Source: Phallusia mammillata (lineage: Eukaryota > Chordata > Ascidiacea > Phlebobranchia > Ascidiidae). Taken from it: DNA of 64,000 nt. Every line of letters begins with the position of its first letter. Position 1 is the first letter of the stretch. Under the pieces are notes generated by a model. It searched no databases and had not been told where the DNA came from. It saw only the letters and a list, made by a program, of their open reading frames with translations. Positions 1 to 10,989 of this stretch are shown one piece after another. Location: assembly GCA_003260075.1 (NCBI GenBank), contig QLIY01000413.1, positions 1-64,000 on the forward strand, given 5' to 3'. Position numbers and translations under genes: made by a program.

Positions 1-410
1 TGTGATCTTTCATTTCGCTTTATTGGTGATCAACTGTCAAGTGGTTGTTTATTCGTTGTTGTTAGTACCTTCAGATTAACAGTTATATGTCTTAAAGTTA
101 ATAACGTTGCTTGGTTAAACTTGATTTGGACCGACGCAAAGCATAAAGTAGTCTGATTGATTTCTCGACCTTTAAAAAATACATAAAAATGTTGGGCCTA
201 ATTAACAGCATAGGTATGTATTAAGGCCCAAGTTTTTAATTTTTTTAAACTGTCATCATACAAAAACTAATCTTGCAAACGCCTTCAAAGTCTGATGGAT
301 GATTACAATTGACCGCTACAACCACCATGCCAAATTTGGGCGGAAACTATTGAATGTTTGTTTAGTTAGGCGCAATAGTTTTTTAAGGGGCCTTGTTACC
401 TGCAGGTACA
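1..410. other. AT-rich flank with no gene recognised
   Basis: This is unique sequence left of the duplication. I looked on the minus strand for an ELOVL last exon and found neither a convincing acceptor nor a matching C-terminus. Confidence 0.5.
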
Positions 411-476
411 CTATTGTTTTAAAGTAACACTCTAACAAATATAAAGTTTTTTTTTGAGGTTTTAAAATGTTCTTAC

Positions 477-3235
477 CAACTGTAACTTGGTGAGATATTT
501 TTTCCACCACAAATATTTTCGCACTTCTGGCCCAAAACACGACAGTCCATAATAAGAATACATAACTACATGTACAGATGAGTTGATAAGGCCGATAAAA
601 AATGCTAAAATACAAAAAAAATTCACAAAGTAAGATTCGATTTAACAAAATGTTTGGCATTAGTTGTAAATGATATTTCACATTTATTGATTAAAATAAC
701 GGCCCAAATAAACGTAAAAAGCGACATGCTTTATTGTTCAAACGTTTCGGCAAATGCTCATGTCATCATCAGTGATATGAGGGCCACATCAGTTACACCC
801 GTTTATGTACACTTTGATCGCATGAATAAATGATAAAAAGGTGTGATATTTTATTTCCCATCAATAAAAAAAATATTGTAAAGTGACGTATATATCAAAT
901 TTACCATACGTTAAAAACCTAATTCATATGATTCGATTCCGTATAATACTGTTTGTTTTTATCTTAAGAGCAGCGGTGCCAAACCAGTTTTGACTCAAGA
1001 TCGACTAGGAAGTTGAACTCTCGTGGTCTACCAGGGTCAAAACAACGATTCAATTAAAAAACAAGAAAACAATTACCAGTAGAAAGTATAGCTACTGCAA
1101 CGAATTTTTGTGACGCAACAAAGCGCCTGTTACGTGGTATAAACGTATCAACAGGGCCTAATAATTATTTCCCACATTAAAGTCATCTATTTACAGAAAC
1201 ATTTCTCCAAAACGTGTTTTTTTAAAATTATTTTCTACATCCCTCGCGATCGACTTGATAGAAATTCGAGACCGACCATTCGAACGCGATCGACGGGTTG
1301 GGCACCCCTGAGTTAAGGCATTTATAAACATATTCTTAGACCTAGAGCAAAACCAAACCCACTAAAATCCATTTCCTTTTAAACTTTATTTCCTAATTTA
1401 ATTGGCTATTTCACATAGTATTTGTCTATATTGAGGTTTTCACGATTACGGGTTCTAGTTTATTCTATTCGACCTGTTTAAAGTCGAAATTAGTACCAAA
1501 TTCCAACATGAGACTGTCATTTGCATTTTTTAAGTGGGCCACAGGTCCTACAGGGTTACTTAAAGGGGGGCACGAGGTCCAAAAGTTACTTTTAGGGGGG
1601 CACAGTCCAAGAAAGGTTGAGAACCACTGTTTTAAATCAACCTCTCATGCTGGGGTAATTTTGGCTAACTTTTGGGTAAAATAAAAGTAGGTGCGCAAAT
1701 TAGAGTATAAAACAAACTTGGGGAACATCACCATCAGTATTTGCAATAAGTAGATGAAAATAAGGAAACAAGTCATGCTTAAATATAACAGAAAAATGTA
1801 ATCTTACATTGACCACCAGCCACATATTTGATAGCTAGCCACCAGTTGATAAGCATGGTGGAGTGGTGGAAAATATGCAGAAACGAAACTTGACTGAATT
1901 TCTTTCTCATGACAAAAAATACAGTGTCCAGCAACTCGATGTACTTGGAAAAGAAATACCACCAACACACACTGGCCATCTATGACAACAAAATGACTTA
2001 TCTGAGCTTATTTAATCATACTGTCATTAAATAATATATCTTACCCTCATTGCCAGTGGCTTTGTGGAGTAATCAACGGGTTGACATAGCAGACTGTAAC
2101 CGGCAAGATAACTTGACATGAAAAACTAAACAAAAATTATCAGTCATTTTTTGATTTTAATAAAATGTTTGACGTTTTTAGGCTCCTAAAATTTTTCTTT
2201 GTCTACTTTTTTAAAAAAAAATTAAAAGCAATAAAAGTTTTTTTGCGGAGTTGAGTTGAGTTTCGCTTAGTGAAGGAACGCTATAGCGACGTTGGTGGGA
2301 CCAGTCGAGGGGGCCCTAGAATCTAACTACCCGTTTTGTATCATTTTTCTTTTAAATGAACATTATATTTAGTTTATTTAAGATATTGCTGCCAGGCATA
2401 ATATCGAGTTTGCAGATCTCTTCTGGCAACTGTAATTTTATTCCGACGTTTCGGCGTCCTATGCAGGTCGTCTTCATCAGGGCAAGGAATTGCATTGTAA
2501 CGTGCTTGCGTTCAATTCTTTTTTTTCTTTGTTTATCGTGAACTCTACTTGTCACATTCAGTGTTATTTACCCTGAAGAAGACAACCTGTACAGGACGTC
2601 GAAACGTCGGAATGAAATTACATTTGCCAGAAGAGCTCTATAAAACTTGGTTATGTTCAGTTGTTTGCAAAAAATCATTATTCTCAACCATATTCATTCG
2701 TAAAGAAAATATTCCGATTGTTAATACTTACCTCATACGCCATGTACGCTGACAATCCAACAAGAGAAAAGTTGTACATAATCAAGACATAACGGAGTTT
2801 AAATGCCCGAATATTTTTCATCAAAGACTGAGACTTTGCGCAGAATGCGAGATATAGAACTAATATACAGAAAGGAGGCCATGGGCTATGGACTAGAAAC
2901 CAATCTTTTGTACGACCGTCTGAAAAAATAGCAAAATTTTTTAATGTGTAAGAATAAATGCCATTTATCATATGTAGGCTAATGAATCTAATTGATTGCT
3001 GATAGAATTTAGGAATTTAATTTGCAAATGTAAAAACAAGCTTTAATTTGATAAAAAGTTGCATAACAAAACGTTAATATTTTACACATAAAAGGATTTA
3101 TTTTCAACAATCATCAGACACTAATTTAATTCAATTACCAACAATTAAATACCATAAATCAAATATAAATCTTCATTTCATACCTGCTCTCACTTCAATT
3201 GCAGTGTGGTAAAGCGCTTTCAATTCTTCCCACAT
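477..3235 (-). CDS. ELOVL4-like very-long-chain fatty acid elongase, left copy, last exon not found
   Basis: Minus-strand exons in order: 3184-3235, 2732-2919, 2045-2125, 1808-1979 and 477-604. All have GT-AG borders and the same phases as the right copy. The product would be the condensing enzyme of ER fatty-acid elongation, with the HIFHH histidine box in exon 4 and the LWWKKY stretch in exon 5. The duplication ends 66 bp beyond the exon 5 donor, and 1-410 shows no acceptor followed by an elongase C-terminus. The gene therefore either uses an exon beyond the left edge or is a truncated copy. Exons 1-5 contain no stops; one visible coding change against the right copy is Met for Ile in exon 2. 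Confidence 0.8.
971..1310. mobile_element. hAT-like non-autonomous element in ELOVL intron 4, left copy
   Basis: The ends are imperfect inverted repeats (CAGCGGTGCCAAACC and GGTTGGGCACCCCTG) of the CAGNGG type seen at other hAT-like elements here. The flanks share only TTAAG, so the target duplication has decayed. There is no coding capacity. Confidence 0.55.
2406..2650. repeat. Inverted-repeat element with GTCGAAACG arms, left copy
   Basis: Two arms of about 80-100 bp are imperfect reverse complements. Each has a CGACGTTTCG or CGTCGAAACG core next to TTCATCAGG or CCTGAAGAAG, and runs out through a TTCTGGCAA-type segment. It sits in ELOVL intron 2. The same family recurs at 8081-8325 and 40432-40606, and as a half copy near 51066-51135. 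Short open frames inside it are incidental. Confidence 0.7.
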
Positions 3236-4910
3236 ATTTTGTAGTCAATAAAACTGTCATTAACTTGAACACACTGTCTGCATAATATATATACCATAAA
3301 CAAAAACACATACAACTAATAATTAAACAGAGCTTTAGTGGTTGCCGAAACATATACCGCGTTTAAAGTACAATCTTGTCGTAAAATCCATTGATTGTTT
3401 AACGTTTGCAAACATAAGCTTTCGCTACGTTTGTTACCAGTTTCGACCAATTCTTAAAAATGAAAGTTACGAACAAGTATTCCACAGTTACAACCCTACA
3501 TGCGTAGTTTATTAAACAGCTAATAAGCGTCTTAAATTTTTGCACAGTTTGATAAAAGACCATCGGAAATTGTATACTGCGCAAGATATTCAATTACATT
3601 TCCTTTTGTTGTTAGTAATAAGTGGATAACAGAAACAAAACAAAAAAGACGGCTTAGCAATAATTTCCTCAAATAAATTGCTAGTTAAAGTCATTCAAAT
3701 TACGGTTGCAATTGTTTTGCAAATAACAACTTTTGATGCAGTGTCGCCATGTAAAATTATCAAAAAGCGCAACTTGTCTTGCCAAAAGTAGCCCAAAAGA
3801 GCCCAATTTGAAAAATTAACTGCAATACAAATAATTTTGCCACTTTCGCCTGTTTGGCTCCTTGATTTACACTTGACAACTTTTTATTGTTTGGCGAACG
3901 CAACAATAAACTAAATAATTTTTGGTAATAACCGATCTTCCTTAAAAAAAACCACTGTATTGATATCGAAATGGCAAGCAAAGTGTAAAGCAACTTTAAC
4001 TTTTCGATCTGCGCTTACATATAATCGTGGATAATGACACGTTCTGGACTAGTTTTAAGTCTCAAAGTATTTATTTCCCGATAGACAATTGGTCTTGAAC
4101 AACGGCCGTTTGACATTGGGTCAGGTCCAAAAACTTAATACTTAGCTAGTTAATTTTTTTTTGTGTAAATACTGACACAAAGTGTTAAGTAAGGTCCGAA
4201 TTAAGCCAGTTTTTTAGGAAACCCAAGCCCGAACCCGGCCCGACTTACAACTCATGTAGGAATAACTAAGATTAGTTGATCACATTATACGCCAGGCATA
4301 TTGAGGCGTTGTATTGAGTCGATCCTAAATATACCAAATATTTTAATATGGTAAGACAATGGCTAGAAAATCTAGGTGTTATTTGAATCCACGACAGGTG
4401 CCTTGCTCTGTATCATTAATATTTTTTCACGGGGATCGAGCCCAAGGCGCCCCGCGATCAAGGTTTATCAGACGAAATCTTAAAACCACTGCTGCGCGAC
4501 ATAATTGTTGCCTTACGTCGGTGGAAAATAGAACATGGATTACGTCCACTTTTGCGGATTGCAAGTCCTCATGGAAATAATGGACTATGTCACTTTTATG
4601 TCAGTCAAAATGATGTATCTAAAGTCTAAACTGAGCTGTGTCCAATCATTATGAGGGTGTTGAAACCATAGCCTATTATTGGACTATAATCAGATTATGA
4701 ACCAAAATCTGTATAGAAGTCTGGAATTATACCAAGTTTAAAAATAATTTCAAACACCGAGAAAACACATGATGCCGCTGTTGGCGAGAGATATCTCTCG
4801 TCGATATCGACCTTATGAGTTTATGTGGAAACAGTGTGCACTTACTGCGGCTTGAAAACAATAGCTTTTTACTGTGGATTACAGAAGCATTTTTCTGTGA
4901 AAAACATGTT
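3236..4910. other. Upstream region of left ELOVL copy, no gene recognised
   Basis: AT-rich sequence that should include the promoter of the left elongase copy. A segment near 4360-4420 resembles, on the minus strand, the tRNA-like part of the repeat at 50085-50255 (a GTGGATTCAAAT B-box-like word). Open frames here are short and repeat-derived. Confidence 0.4.
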
Positions 4911-5084
4911 GCTACAGACAGTGCACATTGTTTCGACCTAAACCAGTGGTTTTCAACCGGGGGTCCGAAAAAAAAAAAAAAAAACCTTCAAAGGGGTCCG
5001 CGATTAGCTTGACAGTACCAAAAGGGGTTCGCAAAGGCAAAAAGGTTGAGAACCATTAACCTAAACGGTCTTATTCGGTGCAGT
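4911..5084 (-). ncRNA. Degenerate hammerhead ribozyme remnant split by a hAT-like element
   Basis: Read on the minus strand with the insert 4944-5058 and one target copy removed, the order is: a partial stem I (5 of 6 pairs), a decayed CUGAUGA core, stem II GACC/GGUC, GAAA, a stem III with CAAUG/CACUG, a GUC cleavage triplet, and the closing half UGUAGC. The hAT-like element landed in loop II. It is probably inactive because the core is mutated as well as interrupted. Confidence 0.55.
4944..5058. mobile_element. Small hAT-like MITE inside hammerhead remnant, left copy
   Basis: The ends are CAGTGGTTTTCAACC and GGTTGAGAACCATTA, with the 8-bp target duplication ACCTAAAC at 4936-4943 and 5059-5066. 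The interior holds a poly-A run and two GGGGTCCGC-like words. An 8-bp duplication with CAGNGGTT ends is typical of hAT elements. Confidence 0.85.
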
Positions 5085-5278
5085 TGGTAACGAGAAATGG
5101 GACGGATTGGATAGAGTAGCCATCTAACGGCACTCCAGTTTGTTGGGAGTAACAGGGTAAAAACCCGAGCCTCGCCTATTCTGTGCGATGCCACAACTGG
5201 GCATACACCACAGAGGAAACTGGCTCACAATGGCCATGCAACTGCTTGGGAACTAAAGGCCGATCTCTTGTCACACCA

Positions 5279-5328
5279 GCTGCACTGATGAGACCTTGCA
5301 GGTCGAAACAGTGTGCACTGTCTGCAGC
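5279..5328 (+). ncRNA. Hammerhead ribozyme, type I, complete (left copy)
   Basis: All hammerhead parts are present in order. Stem I is GCUGCA (5279-5284) with UGCAGC (5323-5328), six perfect pairs. The core CUGAUGA is at 5285-5291. Stem II is GACCU (5292-5296), loop UGC, AGGUC (5300-5304), five perfect pairs. GAAA is at 5305-5308. Stem III is CAGUG (5309-5313), loop UG, CACUG (5316-5320), closed by A15.1-U16.1. The cleavage triplet GUC ends at 5322. Stem I is open, so this is type I. Such minimal forms with a very short stem III are known from animal retroelements, where they often work as dimers. No catalytic base is missing. Self-cleavage is predicted, not shown. Confidence 0.88.
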
Positions 5329-5849
5329 TTATCATTTATTGGCTCAATGCTTTTACATGTTGTTGCTTTTTATAAAAATTTCATTTTATGACGTTGTTCT
5401 TTTCGACCAACTACAAAACACTTTAATCACCGACGCAAGCGATTGGTCAAAATGTCTTGGTATGAAACTTTCGGTATTTACTCTGTTTATATTTGTTTTT
5501 GTTATTTGCTACATATTTGTTTGTTTGTTTTTTCAGAACAAAAATAATCTTACACAAAATGCAGGAGTAACACAAACATACTATTAACTTCTAACATAAT
5601 CCCGATGTCATATTATGTAAAATATCAGTACAAATTGATGATTGCCACATTTTAAGCAAGTATAAATAAACTTACTACAAAAGCAATATTTTTTATACAT
5701 TGATTCTCAACCCTTTCATATCAGCTTAACAATTAATAATTCGTAAAAAACCTAAAATAACAAAAAAACTAAACACTTTTTGTATGCCGTGGTCCAAGAT
5801 TAACAAAAAAGGTTGAAAAACACTGTTCTAGAAAAATGTTACACAAATA

Positions 5850-5855
5850 TTTATT
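5850..5855 (-). promoter_or_regulatory. Poly(A) signal of the right ELOVL copy
   Basis: AATAAA on the minus strand, 33 bp past the stop codon. It lies in the spacer between the two duplicated blocks, so the left copy does not share it. Confidence 0.6.
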
Positions 5856-5888
5856 ATCCTAGTTTTTTACAAAACTAATGACTTTTGG

Positions 5889-8800
5889 CTATTCTTCTCT
5901 CTTTACTGTTTTCTTTAAATAAGATTGAACATAAAAGTTCGTAAACAGGACAATCAAGGACACCGCGTAACCCATGACCGTTCCATTGAGCCAATCGGGA
6001 AAATCACAATCAGCATATAGATTGTAAGCACAATGTACAAATGCGGCTACAAACTGAACCTGCAAAAACAAATATATTAAATAACTATTGTTTTAAAGTA
6101 ACACTCTAACAAATATAAAGTTTTTTTTTTGAGGTTTTAAAATGTTCTTACCAACTGTAACTTGGTGAGATATTTTTTCCACCACAAATATTTTCGCACT
6201 TCTGGCCCAAAACACGACAGTCCATAATAAGAATACATAACTACATGTACAGATGAGTTGATAAGGCCGATAAAAAATGCTAAAATACAAAAAAAATTCA
6301 CAAAGTAAGATTCGATTTAACAAAATGTTTGGCATTAGTTGTAAATGATATTTCACATTTATTGATTAAAATAACGGCCCAAATAAACGTAAAAAGCGAC
6401 ATGCTTTATTGTTCAAACGTTTCGGCAAATGCTCATGTCATCATCAGTGATATGAAGGCCACATCAGTTACACCCGTTTTTGTACACTTTGATCGCATGA
6501 ATAAATGATAAAAAGGTGTCATATTTTATTTCACATTAATAAAAAAAATATTGTAAAGTGATGTATATATCAAATTTACCATACGTTAAAAACCTAATTC
6601 ATATGATTCGATTCCGTATAATACTGTTTGTTTTTATCTTAAGAGCAGCGGTGCCAAACCAGTTTTGACTCAAGATCGACTAGGAAGTTGAACTCTCGTG
6701 GTCTACCAGGGTCAAAACAACGATTCAATTAAAAAACAAGAAAACAATTACCAGTAGAAAGTATAGCTACTGCAACGAATTTTTGTGACGCAACAAAGCG
6801 CCTGTTACGTGGTGTAAACGTATCAACAGGGCCTAATAATTATTTCCCACATTAAAGTCATCTATTTACAGAAACATTTCTCCAAAACGTGTTTTTTTAA
6901 AATTATTTTCTACATCCCTCGCGATCGACTTGATAGAAATTCGAGACCGACCATTCGAACGCGATCGACGGGTTGGGCACCCCTGAGTTAAGGCATTTAT
7001 AAACATATTCTTAGACCTAGAGCAAAACCAAACCCACTAAAATCCATTTCCTTTTAAACTTTATTTCCTAATTTAATTGGCTATTTCACATAGTATTTGT
7101 CTATATTGAGGTTTTCACGATTACGGGTTCTTGTTTATTCTATTCGACCTGTTTAAAGTCGAAATTAGTACCAAATTCCAACATGAGACTGTCATTTGCA
7201 TTTTTTAAGTGGGCCACAGGTCCTACAGGGTTACTTAAAGGGGGGCACGAGGTCCAAAAGTTACTTTTAGGGGGCCACAGTCCAAGAAAGGTTAAGAACC
7301 ACTGTTTTAAATCAACCTCTCATGCTGGGGTAATTTTGGCTAACTTTTGGGTAAAATAAAAGTAGGTGCGCAAATTAGAGTATAAAACAAACTTGGGGAA
7401 CATCACCATCAGTATTTGCAATAAGTAGATGAAAATAAGGAAACAAGTCATGCTTAAATATAACAGAAAAATGTAATCTTACATTGACCACCAGCCACAT
7501 ATTTGATAGCTAACCACCAGTTGATAAGCATGGTGGAGTGATGGAAAATATGCAGAAACGAAACTTGACTGAATTTCTTTCTCATGACAAAAAATACAGT
7601 GTCCAGCAACTCGATGTACTTGGAAAAGAAATACCACCAACACACACTGGCCATCTATGACAACAAAATGACTTATCTGAGCTTATTTAATCATACTGTC
7701 ATGAAATAATATATCTTACCCTCATTGCCAGTGGCTTCGTGGAGTAATCAACGGGTTGACATAGCAGACTGTAACCGGCAAGATAACTTGACATGAAAAA
7801 CTAAACAAAAATTATCAGTCATTTTTTGATTTTAATAAAATGTTTGACGTTTTTAGGCTCCTAAAATTTTTCTTTGTCTACTTTTTTTAAAAAAAATTAA
7901 AAGCAATAAAAGTTTTTTTGCGGAGTTGAGTTGAGTTTCGCTTAGTGAAGGAACGCTATAGCGACGTTGGTGGGACCAGTCGAGGGGGCCCTAGAATCTA
8001 ACTACCCGTTTTGTATCATTTTTCTTTTAAATGAACATTATATTTAGTTTATTTAAGATATTGCTGCCAGGCATAATATCGAGTTTGCAGATCTCTTCTG
8101 ACAACTGTAATTTTATTCCGACGTTTCGGCGTCCTATGCAGGTCGTCTTCATCAGGGCAAGGAATTGCATTGTAACGTGCTTGCGTTCCATTCTTTTTTT
8201 TCTTTGTTTATCGTGAACTCTACTTGTCACATTCAGTGTTATTTACCCTGAAGAAGACAACCTGTATAGGACGTCGAAACGTCGGAATGAAATTACATTT
8301 GCCTGAAGAGCTCTATAAAACTTGGTTATGTTCAGTTGTTTGCAAAAAATCATTATTCTCAACCATATTCATTCGTAAAGAAAATATTCCGATTGTTAAT
8401 ACTTACCTCATACGCCATGTAAGCAGACAATCCAACTAGGGAAAAGTTATAAATAATCAAGACATAACGGAGTTTAAATGCCCGAATATTTTTCATCAAA
8501 GACTGAGACTTTGCGCAGAATGCGAGATATAGAACTAATATACAGAAAGGAGGCCATGGGCTATGGACTAGAAACCAATCTTTTGTACGACCGTCTGAAA
8601 AAATAGCAAAATTTTTTAATGTGTAAGAATAAATGCCATTTATCATATGTAGGCTAATGAATCTAATTGATTGCTGATAGAATTTAGGAATTTAATTTCC
8701 AAATGTAAAAACAAGCTTTAATTTGATAAAAAGTTCCATAACAAAACGTTAATATTTTACACATAAAAGGATTTATTTTCAACAATCATCAGACACTAAT

Positions 8801-8910
8801 TTAATTCAATTACCAACAATTAAATACCATAAATCAAATATAAATCTTCATTTCATACCTGCTCTCACTTCAATTGCAGTGTGGTAAAGCGCTTTCAATT
8901 CTTCCCACAT
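5889..8910 (-). CDS. ELOVL4-like: ELOVL4-like very-long-chain fatty acid elongase, complete
   Basis: Six minus-strand exons join in frame: 8859-8910, 8407-8594, 7720-7800, 7483-7654, 6152-6279 and 5889-6059, giving 263 residues. The ELO family condenses malonyl-CoA with long-chain acyl-CoA in the ER membrane. The histidine box HIFHH lies at about residues 142-146, preceded by [16 protein letters not shown]. The [13 protein letters not shown] and KYLWWKKYL blocks resemble ELOVL4 more than ELOVL6. Several hydrophobic segments fit a multi-pass protein. The C-terminus KREE resembles a dibasic ER-retrieval signal. The start is the only Met in exon 1 that fits the usual short N-terminus. At 263 residues it is shorter than vertebrate ELOVL4 because the C-terminal tail is reduced. 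The exact ELOVL subtype and substrate are inferred. Confidence 0.92.
6646..6985. mobile_element. hAT-like non-autonomous element in ELOVL intron 4, right copy
   Basis: This is the duplicate of 971-1310, present at the same place in the second block, so it inserted before the duplication (or is allelic). Confidence 0.55.
8081..8325. repeat. Inverted-repeat element with GTCGAAACG arms, right copy
   Basis: The duplicated counterpart of 2406-2650 in ELOVL intron 2, differing by a few substitutions. Confidence 0.7.
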
Positions 8911-10612
8911 ATTTTGTAGTCAATAAAACTGTCATTAACTTGAACACACTGTCTGCATAATATATATACCATAAACAAAAACACATGCAACTAATAATTA
9001 AACAGAGCTTTAGTGGTTGCCGAAACATATACCGCGTTTAAAGTACAATCTTGTCGTAAAATCCATTGATTGTTTAACGTTTGCAAACATAAGCTTTCGC
9101 TACGTTTGTTACCAGTTTCGACCAATTCTTAAAAATGAAAGTTACGAACAAGTATTCCACAGTTACAACCCTACATGCGTAGTTTATTAAACAGCTAATA
9201 AGCGTCTTATGCACAGTTTGATAAAAGACCATCGGAAATTGTATACTGCGCAAGATATTCAATTACATTTCCTTTTGTTGTTAGTAATAAGTGGATAACA
9301 GAAACAAAACAAAAAAGACGGCTTAGCAATAATTTCCTCAAATAAATTGCTAGTTAAAGTCATTCAAATTACGGTTGCAATTGTTTTGCAAATAACAACT
9401 TTTGATGCAGTGTCGCCATGTAAAATTATCAAAAAGCGCAACTTGTCTTGCCAAAAGTAGCCCAAAAGAGCCCAATTTGAAAAATTAACTGCAATACAAA
9501 TAATTTTGCCACTTTCGCCTGTTTGGCTCCTTGATTTACACTTGACAACTTTTTATTGTTTGGCGAACGCAACAATAAACTAAATAATTTTTGGTAATAA
9601 CCGATCTTCCTTAAAAAAATCCACTGTATTGATATCGAAATGGCAAGCAAAGTGTAAAGCAACTTTAACTTTTCGATCTGCGCTTACATATAATCGTGGA
9701 TAATGACACGTTCTGGACTAGTTTTAAGTCTCAAAGTATTTATTTCCCGATAGACAATTGGTCTTGAACTACGGCCGTTTGACATTGGGTCAGGTCCAAA
9801 AACTTAATACTTAGCTAGTTAATTTTTTTTTGTGTAAATACTGACACAAAGTGTTAAGTAAGGTCCGAATTAAGCCAGTTTTTTAGGAAACCCAAGCCCG
9901 AACCCGGCCCGACTTACAACTCATGTAGGAATAACTAAGATTAGTTGATCACATTATACGCCAGGCATATTGAGGCGTTGTATTGAGTCGATCCTAAATA
10001 TACCAAATATTTTAATATGGTAAGACAATGGCTAGAAAATCTAGGTGTTATTTGAATCCACGACAGGTGCCTTGCTCTGTATCATTAATATTTTTTCACG
10101 GGGATCGAGCCCAAGGCGCCCCGCGATCAAGGTTTATCAGACGAAATCTTAAAACCACTGCTGCGCGACATAATTGTTGCCTTACGTCGGTGGAAAATAG
10201 AACATGGATTACGTCCACTTTTGCGGATTGCAAGTCCTCATGGAAATAATGGACTATGTCACTTTTATGTCAGTCAAAATGATGTATCTAAAGTCTAAAC
10301 TGAGCTGTGTCCAATCATTATGAGGGTGTTGAAACCATAGCCTATTATTGGACTATAATCAGATTATGAACCAAAATCTGTATAGAAGTCTGGAATTATA
10401 CCAAGTTTAAAAATAATTTCAAACACCGAGAAAACACATGATGCCGCTGTTGGCGAGAGATATCTCTCGTCGATATCGACCTTATGAGTTTATGTGGAAA
10501 CAGTGTGCACTTACTGCGGCTTGAAAACAATAGCTTTTTACTGTGGATTACAGAAGCATTTTTCTGTGAAAAACATGTTGCTACAGACAGTGCACATTGT
10601 TTCGACCTAAAC

Positions 10613-10719
10613 CAGTGGTTTTCAACCGGGGGTCCAAAAAAAAAACCTTCAAAGGGGTCCGCGATTAGCTTGACAGTACCTAAAGGGGTCCGCAAAGGCA
10701 AAAAGGTTGAGAACCATTA
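10613..10719. mobile_element. Small hAT-like MITE inside hammerhead remnant, right copy
   Basis: The duplicated counterpart of 4944-5058, a little shorter in the poly-A run. The same ACCTAAAC flanks are present. Confidence 0.85.
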
Positions 10720-10939
10720 ACCTAAACGGTCTTATTCGGTGCAGTTGGTAACGAGAAATGGGACGGATTGGATAGAGTAGCCATCTAACGGCACTCCAGT
10801 TTGTTGGGAGTAACAGGGTAAAAAGCCGAGCCTCACCAATTTTGTTCGATGTCACAACTGGGCATACACCACAGAGGAAACTGGCTCACAATGGCCATGC
10901 AACTGCTTGGGAAACAAAGGCCGATCTCTTGTCACACCA

Positions 10940-10989
10940 GCTGCACTGATGAGACCTTGCAGGTCGAAACAGTGTGCACTGTCTGCAGC
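10940..10989 (+). ncRNA. Hammerhead ribozyme, type I, complete (right copy)
   Basis: Identical in every stem and core position to 5279-5328, within the duplicated block. Cleavage is predicted after C10983. Confidence 0.88.

Larger units (their letters stand above)
411..5490. repeat. Left copy of 5.07 kb tandem segmental duplication
   Basis: This block matches 6085-11151 almost base for base, with scattered substitutions and short indels; the coordinate offset drifts from 5674 to 5661. It carries ELOVL exons 1-5, an inverted-repeat element, an old hAT-like insert and a hammerhead ribozyme. Similarity stops abruptly at 411, just before where the last ELOVL exon would lie, and at 5490. It is either a recent duplication or two haplotypes assembled in tandem; the sequence alone cannot decide. 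Confidence 0.93.

Noticed and set aside
735..775. Minus-strand CTGATGATGACATGAG followed by GAAACG
   Set aside because: The two sides of the would-be stem II do not pair.
2352..2752. Small proteins containing [13 protein letters not shown] text
   Set aside because: They are translations of the GTCGAAACG inverted-repeat arms; the same text recurs in every copy and on both strands.
4359..4580. 73-codon frame, also at 10028
   Set aside because: No similarity to a known family. It lies in repeat sequence and is conserved between copies only because the whole block is duplicated.
9429..9662. 77-codon minus-strand frame upstream of ELOVL, also at 3760
   Set aside because: Low-complexity composition with no recognisable motif and no splice context; its presence twice is explained by the duplication.
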